In this document: piece by piece, positions 6,366 through 6,452 of the stretch
Layout: each line of letters opens with the position of its first letter
Numbering within the stretch: the first letter of the stretch is position 1
From: Faecalibacterium sp. UBA7177
Lineage (GTDB): Bacteria > Bacillota > Clostridia > Oscillospirales > Ruminococcaceae
Reading direction: 5' to 3'
Length of the DNA stretch: 6,452 nt
NCBI GenBank assembly: GCA_002491225.1
Contig: DKVN01000167.1
Location: 1 to 6,452, forward strand
Notes under the pieces: generated by a model
Database searches by the model: none
The model's input: only the letters and a program-made list of their open reading frames with translations
What the model was told of the DNA's origin: nothing
Position numbers and translations under genes: made by a program

Positions 6366-6452
6366 ACGCACTGTTTTTTCGGCGCGGCATGGGGGAAACG
6401 CCGCTGCTCTTCCAAAAGATCTTCCGCTATTGCGGTGGTTCGATAAGAAAAC
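6366..6452 (-). other. Upstream edge region, no assignable gene
   Basis: These bases precede the first glycosyltransferase. On the minus strand one frame ends in a TAG at 6429-6427 after reading FLIEPPQ, which could be the end of an upstream gene about 61 bases away. Another frame stays open and reads AIAEDLLEEQRRFP before stopping at 6338, inside the transferase. The third continues into the transferase without a start codon. The visible stretch is too short to choose. No promoter-like pair of hexamers is evident. A four-base-stem inverted repeat (CCGC, GCGG) at 6424-6435 is too weak to call a terminator. Confidence 0.3.

Noticed and set aside
6424..6435. Inverted repeat CCGC-4 bases-GCGG as a terminator between an upstream gene and the first glycosyltransferase
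   Set aside because: The stem is only four base pairs and no uninterrupted T run follows, so it is no better than chance.
5811..6446. Plus-strand frame of 211 codons opposite the first glycosyltransferase
   Set aside because: It is a shadow of the GT2 gene, which has its nucleotide-binding and DxD motifs on the minus strand.
1..6452. CRISPR arrays, insertion sequences, tRNA or other RNA genes
   Set aside because: I saw no direct repeats with regular spacing, no transposase motifs and no cloverleaf-like stretch. The window is almost fully taken up by the seven coding genes.

Overview
The window is one uninterrupted minus-strand operon segment for building and exporting a cell-surface polysaccharide. 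Seven complete genes read from high to low coordinates, with gaps of 1 to 27 bases or 4-base overlaps. In transcription order they are: two family-2 glycosyltransferases (GT2), a sugar 3,4-ketoisomerase of the FdtA/QdtA cupin family, a PLP-dependent sugar aminotransferase of the FdtB/QdtB type, an ABC-2 polysaccharide export permease (Wzm/TagG type), its ATPase (Wzt/TagH type), and a UDP-glucose 6-dehydrogenase. A further gene may begin at the far left edge with a TTG codon and run out of the window.

How they fit together: the ketoisomerase and aminotransferase are the third and fourth steps from dTDP-glucose to a dTDP-3-amino-3,6-dideoxyhexose (Fuc3N or Qui3N). The first two steps (RmlA, RmlB) and the usual finishing N-acetyltransferase are not in the window. 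The dehydrogenase supplies UDP-glucuronate. The GT2 enzymes would assemble the sugars on a lipid carrier at the inner face of the membrane, and the ABC pair would export the finished chain. The expected product is therefore a glycan that may carry both an amino-deoxy sugar and a uronic acid. This is inferred from gene content.

The organism cannot be named. Six of the seven genes have a purine-rich Shine-Dalgarno sequence (AAGGAG, GGAGGG, AAGGGA and similar) 4 to 8 bases before the start. With the compact operon and moderate-to-high GC in most genes, this fits an anaerobic Firmicute such as a gut clostridial lineage, but a Gram-negative host is not excluded. Composition is mosaic: the aminotransferase is very GC-rich, the permease intermediate, and the dehydrogenase clearly AT-rich, with the change falling at the end of the ATPase gene.

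The most specific observation is that the ketoisomerase carries a mixed pair of the two residues reported to set product stereochemistry (R15 is FdtA-like, R95 is QdtA-like), so its product cannot be read off by analogy. I found no RNA gene, mobile element, CRISPR array, convincing terminator or promoter, and no wholly new system. No gene-free stretch exceeds about 90 bases.
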